This document shows positions 7,670 to 16,322 of a stretch of 64,000 nucleotides of DNA, in pieces. How positions within the stretch are numbered: position 1 is the first letter of the stretch; every line of letters begins with the position of its first letter. This DNA is from Bacillus badius NBRC 15713. GTDB taxonomy: Bacteria; Bacillota; Bacilli; Bacillales; Domibacillaceae. A program made the translations under genes and the position numbers. Location of the stretch: positions 1-64,000 of the forward strand of contig NZ_BCVF01000007.1 in the NCBI RefSeq assembly GCF_001591605.1. The letters run 5' to 3'. The notes below the pieces were generated by a model, which was not told where the DNA came from, did not search any database, and saw nothing but the letters and a program-made list of their open reading frames with translations.

Positions 7670-8143
7670 TTAAACGAGCTGCTCTTCCGCCAGCTGTCCG
7701 TATTTTCCTTCAAAGAAAGTAAGCGGAGTTCCTTCGCGCAGAACAATTTCCTGCACTTCACCGATAAACAGCGTATGGTCTCCCGCTACCTGCGTCGAAT
7801 GCACGTTGCACACAATATTAGCAAGCGCCTCTTTAATGACCGGCATATCTTTTATACGGCCGAACTCTGCTTCCCGCTTTTCTTTCAGTTGTCCAGCAAA
7901 TAGCATGGATACTTCCTGCTGCTCCGCTGCTAAAATATTGACAGCAAATTTGCCTGATTCTTTGATTTTCTCAAGCATTTTCGCTCTTTCGCCAATCGAT
8001 ATGACAACAAGCTTCGGATTAAGGGATACGGACATGAAGGCGTTTGCCGTCATGCCATGTGCTTCCCCGTCCAGCTCTGTCGTAATAACTGTTACTCCTG
8101 TCGCGAATTTTCCCATTGCATTGCGAAATAACCGATCATCCAT
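7670..8143 (-). CDS. hpaC: 4-hydroxyphenylacetate 3-monooxygenase, flavin reductase component
   Basis: 157-aa flavin reductase-like domain protein. The N-terminal GKFATGVTVITTELDGEAHG, the NAFMSVSLNPKLV flavin-contact region and GDHTLFIGEV near residue 122 are characteristic of HpaC-type NAD(P)H:flavin oxidoreductases. It would hand reduced FAD to HpaB. It lies between hpaD and the FAD-synthetase-like gene with gaps of about 25 nt, so it is within the operon. A paralogous flavin reductase lies at 26303-26803 outside this cluster. Confidence 0.88.
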   Translation of the reverse strand: MDDRLFRNAMGKFATGVTVITTELDGEAHGMTANAFMSVSLNPKLVVISIGERAKMLEKIKESGKFAVNILAAEQQEVSMLFAGQLKEKREAEFGRIKDMPVIKEALANIVCNVHSTQVAGDHTLFIGEVQEIVLREGTPLTFFEGKYGQLAEEQLV

Positions 8144-8167
8144 TGTTGATTCCTCCGTTACTTGACA

Positions 8168-9151
8168 TTAGATAATGAATTCAGGCTTCTTTTGGGCAAG
8201 CTTCGGTGCTTCCGTTTGAACAAGCTCTCCTGTTTCAATATCGATGAATGGAGAAGTTTCATTGAACCAGCTATCCGGTGCTTTAGCTCCCCAGAATGTT
8301 TGGCGGCGCGGATCGTTCAAGTCCCAGCGAATCGGTTCAAAGTCAGGATCACTCGTTAAGTAGTCACCGTTATATAGCTCGATGCGATGGCCATCCGGAT
8401 CTCTTAAATATAAGAAGAAGGCATTAGATAAGCCATGTCTGCCAGGTCCCCGTTCAATGCTATCCGCGTATCCAAGGGAAGCAAGAACATCACAGCAATG
8501 AATAAGAGCTAACGGGTCCGGCAGCCAGTAAGCAAAGTGATGCAAACGCGGTCCTTCTCCATTCATGAATGCTTGATCATGAACGCTCGGCTTGCGGTGC
8601 AGCCAAGCCGCCCAAATGCTCTCATCTTCTGTCGCTGTATACTCAGAGCAGGCAAATCCCAGTTCATTAATAAAGAAATCGTAGGCCTTTTGCACATCGG
8701 GAACCGCACAGTTCACATGATCAATGCGCTGAATTCGAGCTCCTCGATACAAATCGTAACGCTGAAGGAGCCGCTCTGCTTTATCCATTTTGCAAAAGAA
8801 TTCCAGCGGCAGGCCAGATACATCCTGCACATGAAGCGCTCGGCCAACCGCATGCTGCGAACCCTCCTCCAGCCATTTTGTTTTTAAGCCCTTTGACTTA
8901 AAGAGTTCTGCCAGCTTATCGAGGTCTTCTTCTTTCTCTACTTTATAACCGAGTGCATGAACGCCCACTTTGTCTGATTTTTTCAATACGAGGCTGTGAT
9001 GGACATGTTCTTCCAAGCCCCTTAAGTAAATGCATTCATCATTACTTTCTGTTTCAATAAAACCTAAAGCGTCGACATAAAATTTTCTTGAGCGTTCAAG
9101 ATCCTTTACATTCAGTACTGTTCTGGCGATACGGATAATATTAAAATCCAT
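8168..9151 (-). CDS. hpaD: 3,4-dihydroxyphenylacetate 2,3-dioxygenase (extradiol, VOC type)
   Basis: 327-aa type I extradiol dioxygenase with two vicinal-oxygen-chelate domains. It opens the homoprotocatechuate ring next to the hydroxyls to give 5-carboxymethyl-2-hydroxymuconate semialdehyde. The metal ligands (2-His-1-carboxylate) can be placed at His145 (RIDHVNC), His204 (RLHHFAYW) and Glu258 (DPDGHRIELYNGDY). Length and order match the Fe/Mn homoprotocatechuate dioxygenases of Brevibacterium and Arthrobacter rather than the enterobacterial HpaD fold. It sits between hpaB and hpaC in the operon. Confidence 0.92.
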   Translation of the reverse strand: MDFNIIRIARTVLNVKDLERSRKFYVDALGFIETESNDECIYLRGLEEHVHHSLVLKKSDKVGVHALGYKVEKEEDLDKLAELFKSKGLKTKWLEEGSQHAVGRALHVQDVSGLPLEFFCKMDKAERLLQRYDLYRGARIQRIDHVNCAVPDVQKAYDFFINELGFACSEYTATEDESIWAAWLHRKPSVHDQAFMNGEGPRLHHFAYWLPDPLALIHCCDVLASLGYADSIERGPGRHGLSNAFFLYLRDPDGHRIELYNGDYLTSDPDFEPIRWDLNDPRRQTFWGAKAPDSWFNETSPFIDIETGELVQTEAPKLAQKKPEFII

Positions 9152-9185
9152 TTGCCCCTGCCTCCCTTTTGCTTATCGATATGAA

Positions 9186-10655
9186 TTATTTTTGGACGAG
9201 TTCCTCTGAGCGGTCTAAGAACTCTTTCACGCGATCCACATATTCCTGCTTGTCGTAACCGTTGTACAAGGCGCTCGCCATGCGCACCGGATCACCGAAG
9301 AAGAAGCGCTCGTATAATGTTTGTCTTGTTCCAAACGCGCTCATGCAGACATCCCATGCTAAGCGGTACAACTTCACACGGTCGTAAGCGTTTCCAGTCG
9401 CTGACTGCAAGTACTTATCGAGATCCGGACGGATATCTGAGTTGAAATCAGCCTCATTCGGAATGGCCATTAAGCCGCTGGCGCCGAGCAATTGCATAAT
9501 TTCACTGAAGCGCGGATAAATTTTTGGGTAGTAGTTGCGGGCGATGTTTAACGGTGTGAAATCCGGTGTCATGATGCCCCATTTGTCAATTTTGGCGTTC
9601 GCTTCGGAAGCTGTCAGGTACGCTTTTACCGTTTCTAATGCCATAATAATTTCAGAGGCTTTCTCTTGAACGTGCTGATATTGGCCGATGTTAATCGTCT
9701 CGATCATCAATTGGACCAATCCAAGAATAAATTCTGTTTTCGCCACGTTTTTCGAAACAACCTGATGCGTCATATGAACGACCGCATTGCTTTCGTTGTA
9801 TGCCTGGTTGCAGACACCAACATCTCCGAGAGCGAAGACGCGATCCCACGGAACAACCACATCATCAAACACAACGATCGTATCCATTTCTTCAAAGCGC
9901 GAACCAAGCGGGTGATCAAAATTAGACTTTCCGTAATCAAAGGACTCACGGCAAATGAACTTTAATCCTGGCGTGTTGTTTGGAATAGAGAAAGCGTACG
10001 CATAAGGATTTTCCTCTTCTGCCTGCTTTAACAGCGTGGAAGGGAAGACCATAATCTCATCTGTAATCCCGCCTTGAGTAGCCAGCAAACGGGCTCCTTT
10101 AATAACAACACCTTCTGAAGTTTTCTCCTTAATGCGAGCTGCAATATACGGATCCGGCAACTGTGCTGCATTGACGCCGCGATTGACTTGCGGCTGGATG
10201 AGAGTGTGCGTTAAAGATAAATCATTTTCGCGGCAGTATTCGTAATATTTCGACATATTTTGAGCGTAAAACGGGTCCTGCTTGCCGAACATTTCTGATG
10301 CTGAACCGTAGGCCATCATGCCAACGTTGATATAGTCTGGTGAACGTCCCATCATTCCATTGTTATGGCGAGCCCACTCCTGCATCATTCTGCGGCGCAT
10401 TTCCAAGTCTTCCTTCGTTCTCGGCTGAATAAAGGAGGTTCCGACACGATCGCCTGTCGCAGGTGATTCATACGTCATAAATTCTTTCTTCTTTGGGTCA
10501 TGCTGCATATCATACAATTCAGCTTGAGTCTTCATCACGCCTTTAAATGACGGATGCTCAGAGATGTTTCCTTTTACCTGTTCTCCGTTAATCCATATAT
10601 TTGCTTGCGCTTGGTCTACTCTTTCAATATACTCTTTACCTGTTTTAGCTGGCAT
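9186..10655 (-). CDS. hpaB: 4-hydroxyphenylacetate 3-monooxygenase, oxygenase component
   Basis: 489-aa FADH2-dependent hydroxylase that converts 4-hydroxyphenylacetate to 3,4-dihydroxyphenylacetate. Family signatures include MTYESPATGDRVGTSF near residue 60, the TLIQPQVNR segment, VKLYRLAWDVCMSAFGTRQ and the C-terminal ERFFFGDPVR. The ATG at 10655 is chosen because GAAGGAG precedes it by 8 nt; an in-frame upstream ATG at 10718 would put the N-terminus through an intergenic hairpin. It acts with HpaC. It is the first ring-attacking step in this pathway. Confidence 0.94.
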   Translation of the reverse strand: MPAKTGKEYIERVDQAQANIWINGEQVKGNISEHPSFKGVMKTQAELYDMQHDPKKKEFMTYESPATGDRVGTSFIQPRTKEDLEMRRRMMQEWARHNNGMMGRSPDYINVGMMAYGSASEMFGKQDPFYAQNMSKYYEYCRENDLSLTHTLIQPQVNRGVNAAQLPDPYIAARIKEKTSEGVVIKGARLLATQGGITDEIMVFPSTLLKQAEEENPYAYAFSIPNNTPGLKFICRESFDYGKSNFDHPLGSRFEEMDTIVVFDDVVVPWDRVFALGDVGVCNQAYNESNAVVHMTHQVVSKNVAKTEFILGLVQLMIETINIGQYQHVQEKASEIIMALETVKAYLTASEANAKIDKWGIMTPDFTPLNIARNYYPKIYPRFSEIMQLLGASGLMAIPNEADFNSDIRPDLDKYLQSATGNAYDRVKLYRLAWDVCMSAFGTRQTLYERFFFGDPVRMASALYNGYDKQEYVDRVKEFLDRSEELVQK

Positions 10656-10683
10656 CTTACTCGCTCCTTCTCTAGTGAAAGTA

Positions 10684-10706
10684 GAAGGCGCCCGCTTAGC
10701 GCCTTC
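10684..10706 (-). other. Intergenic hairpin between hpaE and hpaB
   Basis: Perfect 8-bp GC-rich stem GAAGGCGC / GCGCCTTC with a 7-nt loop in the short gap between hpaE and hpaB, without a U-tract. It may be an mRNA processing or stability element rather than a terminator. Confidence 0.5.
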
Positions 10707-10721
10707 ATCTTTATGCATTTT

Positions 10722-12239
10722 TTACTTTCCGAACTGCGGGATATGATGATCGCCAATCGCTACGTGGATCACTTTTGGTTCAGTATAAAATTCAAAGAGG
10801 GCATAACGGCCGCCTTCTCGGCCGATACCGCTATCTTTCATTCCTCCAAACGGAATTCTTAAATCACGCACATTTTGCGCATTGATCCACAGCATGCCGG
10901 CTTCCACTGCCTGCGCCACGCGATGCCCGCGCTTAATATCATTTGTCCAGACATATCCAGCAAGCCCATAGCGCACATCGTTAGCTGCTTTAACCACTTC
11001 TTCTTCCGTTTCAAATTCAATGACAGCCATGACGGGTCCGAAAATTTCTTCCTGGCACACCTTCATCTCGTTTTTAGCATTCAACAAGAGAGTAGGCGGT
11101 ACGAAGTTGCCAGCCTTCACCTCTTCCGGAACGACCCCTTGAATAACTTCACAGCCTTCTTCTTTTGCCAGTTCAATATAGCCTTTTACTTTATTAAAAT
11201 GCTCTTTCTCAATCAGCGGGCCAAGCTGCGTTTGTGCATCCATCGGATCACCGATTTTAATATTCATGACACGCTTCTTCAGCTTTTCAACAAACTCTTC
11301 TTTAATATTTTTATGCAAAAACACACGAGAGTTGGCTGTGCAGCGTTCACCGTTAAAGGAAAAGATCCCCCAGACGGCTGCATCAAGCGCCCGGTCAAGA
11401 TCCGCGTCGTCAAACACGATCAGCGGAGATTTACCCCCAAGCTCCATGGATGTTTTCTTTAGTGTATCGGCAGAATTTTTAATGATCACTGATCCCGTTG
11501 TTGTTTCACCGGTAAAAGAGATGGCCTTGACATCCGGATGCGCGACAAGCGTTGCTCCTGCTGTTTCTCCAAAACCGTGGACAATGTTAAATACGCCCTC
11601 TGGAAGACCCGCTTTATCGATCACTTCCGCCAGCTTGTTCGCTGTTAAAGGAGACAGTTCAGCCGGCTTCAATATCACTGTATTTCCTGTAGCCAAAGCC
11701 GGAGCCACCTTCCACGTTTCAAGCATAAACGGCGCATTCCATGGAGTTATCAGCCCAATTGGCCCAAGCGGCTTATACACCGTGTAATTAATGAACTCAT
11801 CATCCATCGGATAAGACTCTCCATGCATCAGCGACTGCACCATCCGGGCATAGAAGCGGAAGTTCTCCGCTGCCCGGGCTGCCTGCTTCTTCGTTTGGCT
11901 GATTGGAAGGCCGGTATCCAGCGATTCCAAATAAGAAATTTCTTCGGCATGCTCCTCAATAAGGTCCGCAATGCGATTAATATATTTCATGCGTTCGGCC
12001 ACTTTCATCTTTCCCCATGGCCCTTCTTCAAACGCTTTCTTTGCCGCTGCTACTGCTTTGTTAATATCTTCTGCACGGCCTTCGGCAACCACATTACTCG
12101 CTTCATTGGTAAATGGATTCATATTTTCAAAGGTTGCCCCTGTTGCGGCATCGGTAAATTGGCCGTTAATATAAAGCTTTACGTCATCTACTCGTTTATG
12201 AGTCAGCTCCTGTTGGCCAGCTGCTTGTACTTGCATCAT
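10722..12239 (-). CDS. hpaE: 5-carboxymethyl-2-hydroxymuconate semialdehyde dehydrogenase
   Basis: 505-aa NAD-dependent aldehyde dehydrogenase oxidising the HpaD ring-cleavage product to 5-carboxymethyl-2-hydroxymuconate. Catalytic residues visible: Glu266 in SMELGGKS and Cys300 in FNGERCTANSR. Strong HpaE features include TPWNAPFMLETWKVAPALA and the C-terminal LRIPFGGMKDSGIGREGG. Start: ATG at 12239, or more likely the second ATG at 12236, which sits 7 nt after AGGAGG. It is the second gene of the operon, downstream of the DapA-like gene. Confidence 0.92.
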   Translation of the reverse strand: MMQVQAAGQQELTHKRVDDVKLYINGQFTDAATGATFENMNPFTNEASNVVAEGRAEDINKAVAAAKKAFEEGPWGKMKVAERMKYINRIADLIEEHAEEISYLESLDTGLPISQTKKQAARAAENFRFYARMVQSLMHGESYPMDDEFINYTVYKPLGPIGLITPWNAPFMLETWKVAPALATGNTVILKPAELSPLTANKLAEVIDKAGLPEGVFNIVHGFGETAGATLVAHPDVKAISFTGETTTGSVIIKNSADTLKKTSMELGGKSPLIVFDDADLDRALDAAVWGIFSFNGERCTANSRVFLHKNIKEEFVEKLKKRVMNIKIGDPMDAQTQLGPLIEKEHFNKVKGYIELAKEEGCEVIQGVVPEEVKAGNFVPPTLLLNAKNEMKVCQEEIFGPVMAVIEFETEEEVVKAANDVRYGLAGYVWTNDIKRGHRVAQAVEAGMLWINAQNVRDLRIPFGGMKDSGIGREGGRYALFEFYTEPKVIHVAIGDHHIPQFGK

Positions 12240-12293
12240 GGTCCCTCCTCTTTCATCCCCCTGCGCTTCATTAAGTTTGCAGCTTTCCGCTGC

Positions 12294-13220
12294 TTAATTA
12301 GCTGAAACGCCTTCTGGTAAAATGTTATAAGCTGTCAATACCTGACGAATTTCATCTTGCAATTCTTGTGTCGGCAACGCCATCGGCTTGCGAAGAACCG
12401 GCTCAATTTTACCCATCATGCCCATAGCAGCCTTGACTGGAGCAGGATTTGTATCTTTAAAGAGAACATCATTTAACGGCATTAATTCATAGTGAAGCTC
12501 CAATGCTCGTTCTGTATTTCCCTCCATCCAGGCATTGTGCATTTCGGCTACTTGCGCCGGTGCCACGTTCGCGGTTGCGCTGATTGAACCAGCTCCGCCA
12601 ATTGTCAGCATCGGGTAGCAAAGCAATTCAATGCCGGAGAACAGCTTAAAATCCCGTCCGCAATTCAGCATGACACGATTCACATGTTCAAAATCTTTAT
12701 TGGATTCTTTTGCGCCGATAATGTTCGGGCAATCCTCCACGAGTCGCGCCAATGTTTTGACTTCAAGATTGACGCCTGTACGTCCCGGTATGTTATAGAC
12801 CACAATCGGAATGTCAACTGCATCGGCAATCGTTTTATAATGATTGTAAAGAGCATGCTGGGACGGTTTATTGTAATAAGGAACAATAACCATCGCTGCA
12901 TCTGCGCCCATCTCTTGAGCGGCTTTTGTCAGGCGAAGGGCTTCATTGTAGTTAACAGAGCCCGTACCCGGCGCAAACGGAACGCGGCCATCAATTGTTT
13001 TGAACGCTGTTTCCATAACCAGCTCTCTTTCTTCTACAGTTAACGAGCTTGGTTCCCCGGATGTGCCTGTAACGGAAATCCCGTGGCTGCCGCTTTCAAT
13101 TTGCCAGTTGATTAAGCTTTTGAATGTATCAAGATCCAATCTTTCATCCTGTTTGAACGGCGTAATAACAGGTGCTATTGATCCTTTTAGCTTTTCTTTT
13201 GCTTCCTGAACTTTTGACAT
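12294..13220 (-). CDS. DapA-family class I aldolase in the hpa operon
   Basis: 308-aa dihydrodipicolinate-synthase-fold protein. Seen: GTSGE at 52-56, PYYNKPSQ at 114-121, Tyr142 in VVYNIPGRTG, and Schiff-base Lys171 in IGAKESN. All residues expected for pyruvate-forming aldolase or lyase chemistry are present, including Arg147, which in true DapA binds the aldehyde substrate. It leads the hpa operon, and no HpaI-type (class II) aldolase occurs in the window. It may therefore split 4-hydroxy-2-oxoheptane-1,7-dioate to pyruvate and succinate semialdehyde. A housekeeping DapA role is the alternative. Confidence 0.75.
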   Translation of the reverse strand: MSKVQEAKEKLKGSIAPVITPFKQDERLDLDTFKSLINWQIESGSHGISVTGTSGEPSSLTVEERELVMETAFKTIDGRVPFAPGTGSVNYNEALRLTKAAQEMGADAAMVIVPYYNKPSQHALYNHYKTIADAVDIPIVVYNIPGRTGVNLEVKTLARLVEDCPNIIGAKESNKDFEHVNRVMLNCGRDFKLFSGIELLCYPMLTIGGAGSISATANVAPAQVAEMHNAWMEGNTERALELHYELMPLNDVLFKDTNPAPVKAAMGMMGKIEPVLRKPMALPTQELQDEIRQVLTAYNILPEGVSAN

Positions 13221-13349
13221 ATGTCCTTCTCTCCTTTTATGTTTACTTCTTCATTCGTTTTAATTAATTCCACTGTCTAAGCGGAAGGTTCTAAAAATTC
13301 GGAAAAAATACTGGAATCGTTTACATAAATAACTTATCATAGAGATTGA

Positions 13350-13373
13350 AATATTGAAAATATTAAAAATATT
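13350..13373. promoter_or_regulatory. Candidate LysR operator: phased AATATT repeats
   Basis: Three AATATT hexamers at 13350, 13359 and 13368 repeat every 9 bp in the divergent gap between the hpa operon and its LysR gene. The region is very AT-rich and holds several T-N11-A pairs, the usual LysR-binding form. No good -35 box precedes the operon, in keeping with activator control. Confidence 0.4.
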
Positions 13374-13415
13374 GGTTAAATATATAAAAAAGATATACTT
13401 AAGGAGGTCATCACA

Positions 13416-14306
13416 TTGGATATCCGGCAAATTCGCTATTTCGCCACGATTGCCGAAGAAGGACAAATTACGAAAGCTGCCAAAAAACTGCACATGGCTC
13501 AGCCTCCTCTCAGCCAGCAGCTAAAGTCGCTAGAAGAAGAACTGGGCGTGCTGCTGCTAGAACGCAAAGGAAGAAAGCTCGAATTGACAGAAGCAGGAAA
13601 AGTATTGTATAAGAAGGCCAAGCATTTGCTTGAACAAATGGAGGAAACAATTGTAGAGGTAAAAGAGGTCGGAGACGGGTTAAAAGGAGTTTTATCGATC
13701 GGTTCCGTTAAAACTTGTTTTTCTTATATACCTGAACGCTTTCTTCACTTCAGGGAAAAGTATCCCCGTGTCAAATTCCGGTTAAAAGAAGGAGACTCTT
13801 CTTTGCTGGCCAATTATGTGAAACAGCGCGAAGTTGAATTAGCTATCGTTCGGCTGCCGCTGGAAATGGAGGAGTTTTCTTACTTGCCCCTGCCGACTGA
13901 TCCTTTTGTGGCAGTGATGCCAGAAAACCCCCGCACACCCACTGTGATGCAAATGAAGGAGCTCAGCGGCATGCCGCTTATGCTGTTGCATCGAGTCAGC
14001 GGCGTTGGACTTTATGAACTGGTCATTAATGAATGCAAAAGGCATGACTTCGAACCAAATATCATTTGCGAATGTCCGGATGCGGCAATGCTGCTGTCCC
14101 TCGTACGAACAGGACTAGGCACGGCTCTTCTGCCGAAATCGACCCTTCTCTCTTTTCCAACGAACGGGTTGCAGATCGTTGAAATTGAAGATTGTACGAT
14201 TCAATCTGAATCAGCTATTATCTGGCTGAAAGACCGCTACTTGTCCAAAAAAGCTGAACGCTTCTTAAATACCTTCCGTGCAGCTGAAATGACGATCAAC
14301 TCATGA
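13416..14306 (+). CDS. LysR-family regulator divergent from the hpa operon
   Basis: 296-aa LysR-type regulator. The N-terminal winged helix is MDIRQIRYFATIAEEGQITK with LHMAQPPLSQQLKSLE as the recognition helix (residues 29-44), followed by an effector domain (SVKTCFSYIPERFL onward). The start is TTG at 13416, 9 nt after AAGGAGG. It is divergently placed 195 bp from the first hpa gene, so it is the likely activator of 4-hydroxyphenylacetate catabolism and probably autoregulated. The effector, presumably 4-hydroxyphenylacetate or an intermediate, is inferred. Confidence 0.85.
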   Translation: MDIRQIRYFATIAEEGQITKAAKKLHMAQPPLSQQLKSLEEELGVLLLERKGRKLELTEAGKVLYKKAKHLLEQMEETIVEVKEVGDGLKGVLSIGSVKTCFSYIPERFLHFREKYPRVKFRLKEGDSSLLANYVKQREVELAIVRLPLEMEEFSYLPLPTDPFVAVMPENPRTPTVMQMKELSGMPLMLLHRVSGVGLYELVINECKRHDFEPNIICECPDAAMLLSLVRTGLGTALLPKSTLLSFPTNGLQIVEIEDCTIQSESAIIWLKDRYLSKKAERFLNTFRAAEMTINS

Positions 14307-14339
14307 AAAAGGGGATGCTTTTTTAGCCATCCCCTTTTT
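14306..14339. terminator. Bidirectional terminator
   Basis: Perfect stem AAAAAGGGGATG / CATCCCCTTTTT with a 10-nt loop. The stop codon of the convergent minus-strand gene (14323-14325) lies in the loop, so the two genes share it. Confidence 0.9.
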
Positions 14340-15399
14340 GGCTTGTATGTTTAAATCCTTCTGCCTCTGCTGCCTCAAGAAACTCGGATGGCTGATCAAG
14401 ACACAAATAGATTGTATCGGCTTTTTTAGCAAATCCATAAATATAGTGAACCGTTGCCGGCCTGTCAAGTTCGATGACAATTTGCGGCTTGCCCTTTTCC
14501 ATATCTGTATATATCCCATGAAAAGCTGTTTGATCCTTTGGATTATATTCTCCCTCCTCTATCCAGCGAACGGAAAGAATATGATCCTTTTCAGCGACCA
14601 CTCTCTTCGTTAATCCCATCGGAATCGTAATTTTATCTGGCTCCACAGTTACCCGATTCAGACGGATTGCCTGAATTTCTCCAAGAAAGAAAAAGACGGC
14701 GTATATATTCAAGACTGCCATAATCCAAGCAAGGACAGGGCTCCATGAATGAATAAGCCAGTGAACTCCCACAGTTTCTAATATAATGGCATGGATCAGC
14801 ATAATGCGAAAAGCCAAAACACTCGTCCGGCGATGAGCGGTAAAGTGACGATTGGACTCGGGAGCCTTTTGCCGCCAACTGGTCACCGCAAATTTCCACA
14901 TCATCCACTCAGAAATGATGACCTTTGCCAGCCGGTTTTCTGAAAAAGCGGCTTCAGCCTCATGCCAAACAGTGAGCGCTGGTGTAACCGCTCCTTCAGT
15001 TGCATCAACTTTTCGCCGGATCGAGCGAATCGTTTTGACGAGCCGAACAATAATCCAAATTTCAGCAGCAAATAAAGCGGCTTCTCCAGCAAGCAGCAGC
15101 CAGCCTACCCATTCCATTCCTGCTAGGTGAGCTTGAGGAATGATCGCCTTTGCGGCAAAATAGCCACTGAGCGCTACACCAATCACCGGAACAACCTGGC
15201 GTTTTCTTCGAAAAACAAAGAGGTAGGCAAGAAGAGGAAGAACAAGTACAAAATCCACTAATGAACCAGCGGCTGCCCATTGTCTATCATTCTCGGAAAG
15301 AGGAAGAAGACGGTGGGCGTAAAAATTGGATAGCACAATCACTGCTGACAGAATGATGAACCATTTCCATTTTGGCTGAGATACATGTGCAGCATTCAT
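14323..15399 (-). CDS. Predicted multi-pass membrane protein, unknown function
   Basis: 358 aa from the ATG at 15399, which has AAAGGAGG 8 nt upstream; the longer frame to 15522 lacks a ribosome site. Four to five hydrophobic segments lie in the first 135 residues, two more near residues 195-250, then a soluble C-terminal domain of about 100 residues (DKITIPMGLTKRVVAEKDHI) resembling a PH-like fold. Similar Bacillus proteins have sometimes been given unfounded enzyme names; no catalytic motif is visible. It stands alone between two terminators. Confidence 0.7.
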   Translation of the reverse strand: MNAAHVSQPKWKWFIILSAVIVLSNFYAHRLLPLSENDRQWAAAGSLVDFVLVLPLLAYLFVFRRKRQVVPVIGVALSGYFAAKAIIPQAHLAGMEWVGWLLLAGEAALFAAEIWIIVRLVKTIRSIRRKVDATEGAVTPALTVWHEAEAAFSENRLAKVIISEWMMWKFAVTSWRQKAPESNRHFTAHRRTSVLAFRIMLIHAIILETVGVHWLIHSWSPVLAWIMAVLNIYAVFFFLGEIQAIRLNRVTVEPDKITIPMGLTKRVVAEKDHILSVRWIEEGEYNPKDQTAFHGIYTDMEKGKPQIVIELDRPATVHYIYGFAKKADTIYLCLDQPSEFLEAAEAEGFKHTSQKGDG

Positions 15400-15570
15400 G
15401 TGAACAGCCTCCTTTACTAAATTATTATCTCTTCTTATTATTTTATAACAGAAATTCCCTCTTCTCTTTGAAAAAAAGTGACCATTTTCCTTCAGTTTCA
15501 TTTTTATCCAGCTGAAAAACAATCTGTGTTAAACTATTTGCATAGTTTGTATTTCAGCGGAGGAGATAAA

Positions 15571-15888
15571 ATGATTCTGCTTTCTTATTTATTATTAGGG
15601 ATAGCTATTCTATCGGAAGTGTTTGGTTCAACTATGCTCAAGCTTTCAAATGGCTTTACCCGTATTCTCCCGGTGGCTGGAGTTATTGCGGGCTTTGGCT
15701 TGGCCTTTTATTTATTATCCATTTCCTTGAAGACGCTGCCTTTAGGAGTGGTATATGCCACTTGGAGCGGCTGCGGAACCATTTTGACGGTCGCGGTAGG
15801 CATCCTCTTCTTTAAAGAAAAAATGAATAAGCAAGGCATTGCCGGGATCTTTCTTCTTATCATTGGCCTTGTATTACTAAATAGTTAA
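15571..15888 (+). CDS. Small multidrug resistance (SMR) subunit, first of a pair
   Basis: 105-aa four-helix SMR protein. The essential membrane glutamate is Glu16 in LSEVFGSTMLKLS, and the YATWSGCGTILT signature of helix 3 follows. The ATG at 15571 follows GCGGAGGAGA. It lies 11 nt before a second SMR gene, the arrangement of paired systems such as EbrAB, YkkCD or YvdRS that form hetero-oligomeric proton-coupled cation exporters. Substrates (quaternary ammonium compounds, guanidinium or dyes) cannot be predicted. Its nearness to quaternary-amine genes may be coincidence. Confidence 0.87.
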   Translation: MILLSYLLLGIAILSEVFGSTMLKLSNGFTRILPVAGVIAGFGLAFYLLSISLKTLPLGVVYATWSGCGTILTVAVGILFFKEKMNKQGIAGIFLLIIGLVLLNS

Positions 15889-15899
15889 GGAGAGCTAAA

Positions 15900-16244
15900 A
15901 TGAAAGGTTTTATTTTTCTGGCATTGGCTATCTTATTAGAAGTATTTGGGTCAACTATGCTCAAGCTTTCGGACGGCTTTACAAATCTCTGGCCTTCGGT
16001 CGGTGTCGCCACCGGATTCCTCGCTGCTTTTACCTTGTTCAGCTTTGCCCTCAAAACGCTTCCTCTTTCCTTTGCCTATGCTACTTGGTCCGGAGCAGGC
16101 ACAGCGCTGACAGCCGTCATTGGCGGTTTTGTATTCGGGGAAAGCTTTCACTTTTTGAAAATCAGCGGTTTATTCCTAATCATTTTTGGGATTGCTCTTC
16201 TTAATGCATCTGCGGGGAAGCAAACACAAAGCGAAAAAACATAA
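15900..16244 (+). CDS. Small multidrug resistance (SMR) subunit, second of a pair
   Basis: 114-aa SMR protein with Glu14 in LLEVFGSTMLKLSDGF and YATWSGAGTALT in helix 3. It has a slightly longer charged tail (GKQTQSEKT) than its partner, a common asymmetry in paired SMR systems where the two subunits take opposite orientations. It starts with an AAGGAGAGC ribosome site, 11 nt after the first gene, and is followed by a strong terminator. The two share extensive identity and arose by duplication. Confidence 0.87.
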   Translation: MKGFIFLALAILLEVFGSTMLKLSDGFTNLWPSVGVATGFLAAFTLFSFALKTLPLSFAYATWSGAGTALTAVIGGFVFGESFHFLKISGLFLIIFGIALLNASAGKQTQSEKT

Positions 16245-16261
16245 TCTATGCAGACAGCAGC

Positions 16262-16322
16262 AAAAAAGGGTGCCCCACGCCGTCACTACCTCAACGGCTT
16301 GGGAGTCACCCTTTCTTTTTTT
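16262..16322. terminator. Bidirectional terminator after SMR pair
   Basis: AAAGGGTG / CACCCTTT outer stem with further internal pairing (CCCA-CGCCGT with ACGGC-TTGGG) and a T-run TTTCTTTTTTT on the plus strand. It also covers the end of the convergent BCCT gene. Confidence 0.85.

Noticed and set aside
7644-8160. FMN riboswitch linked to the FAD-synthetase-like gene
   Set aside because: The gene lies tightly inside the hpa operon with a 26-nt gap after hpaC; there is no room for the six-stem RFN element and no AGGGGC/GGATG motif.
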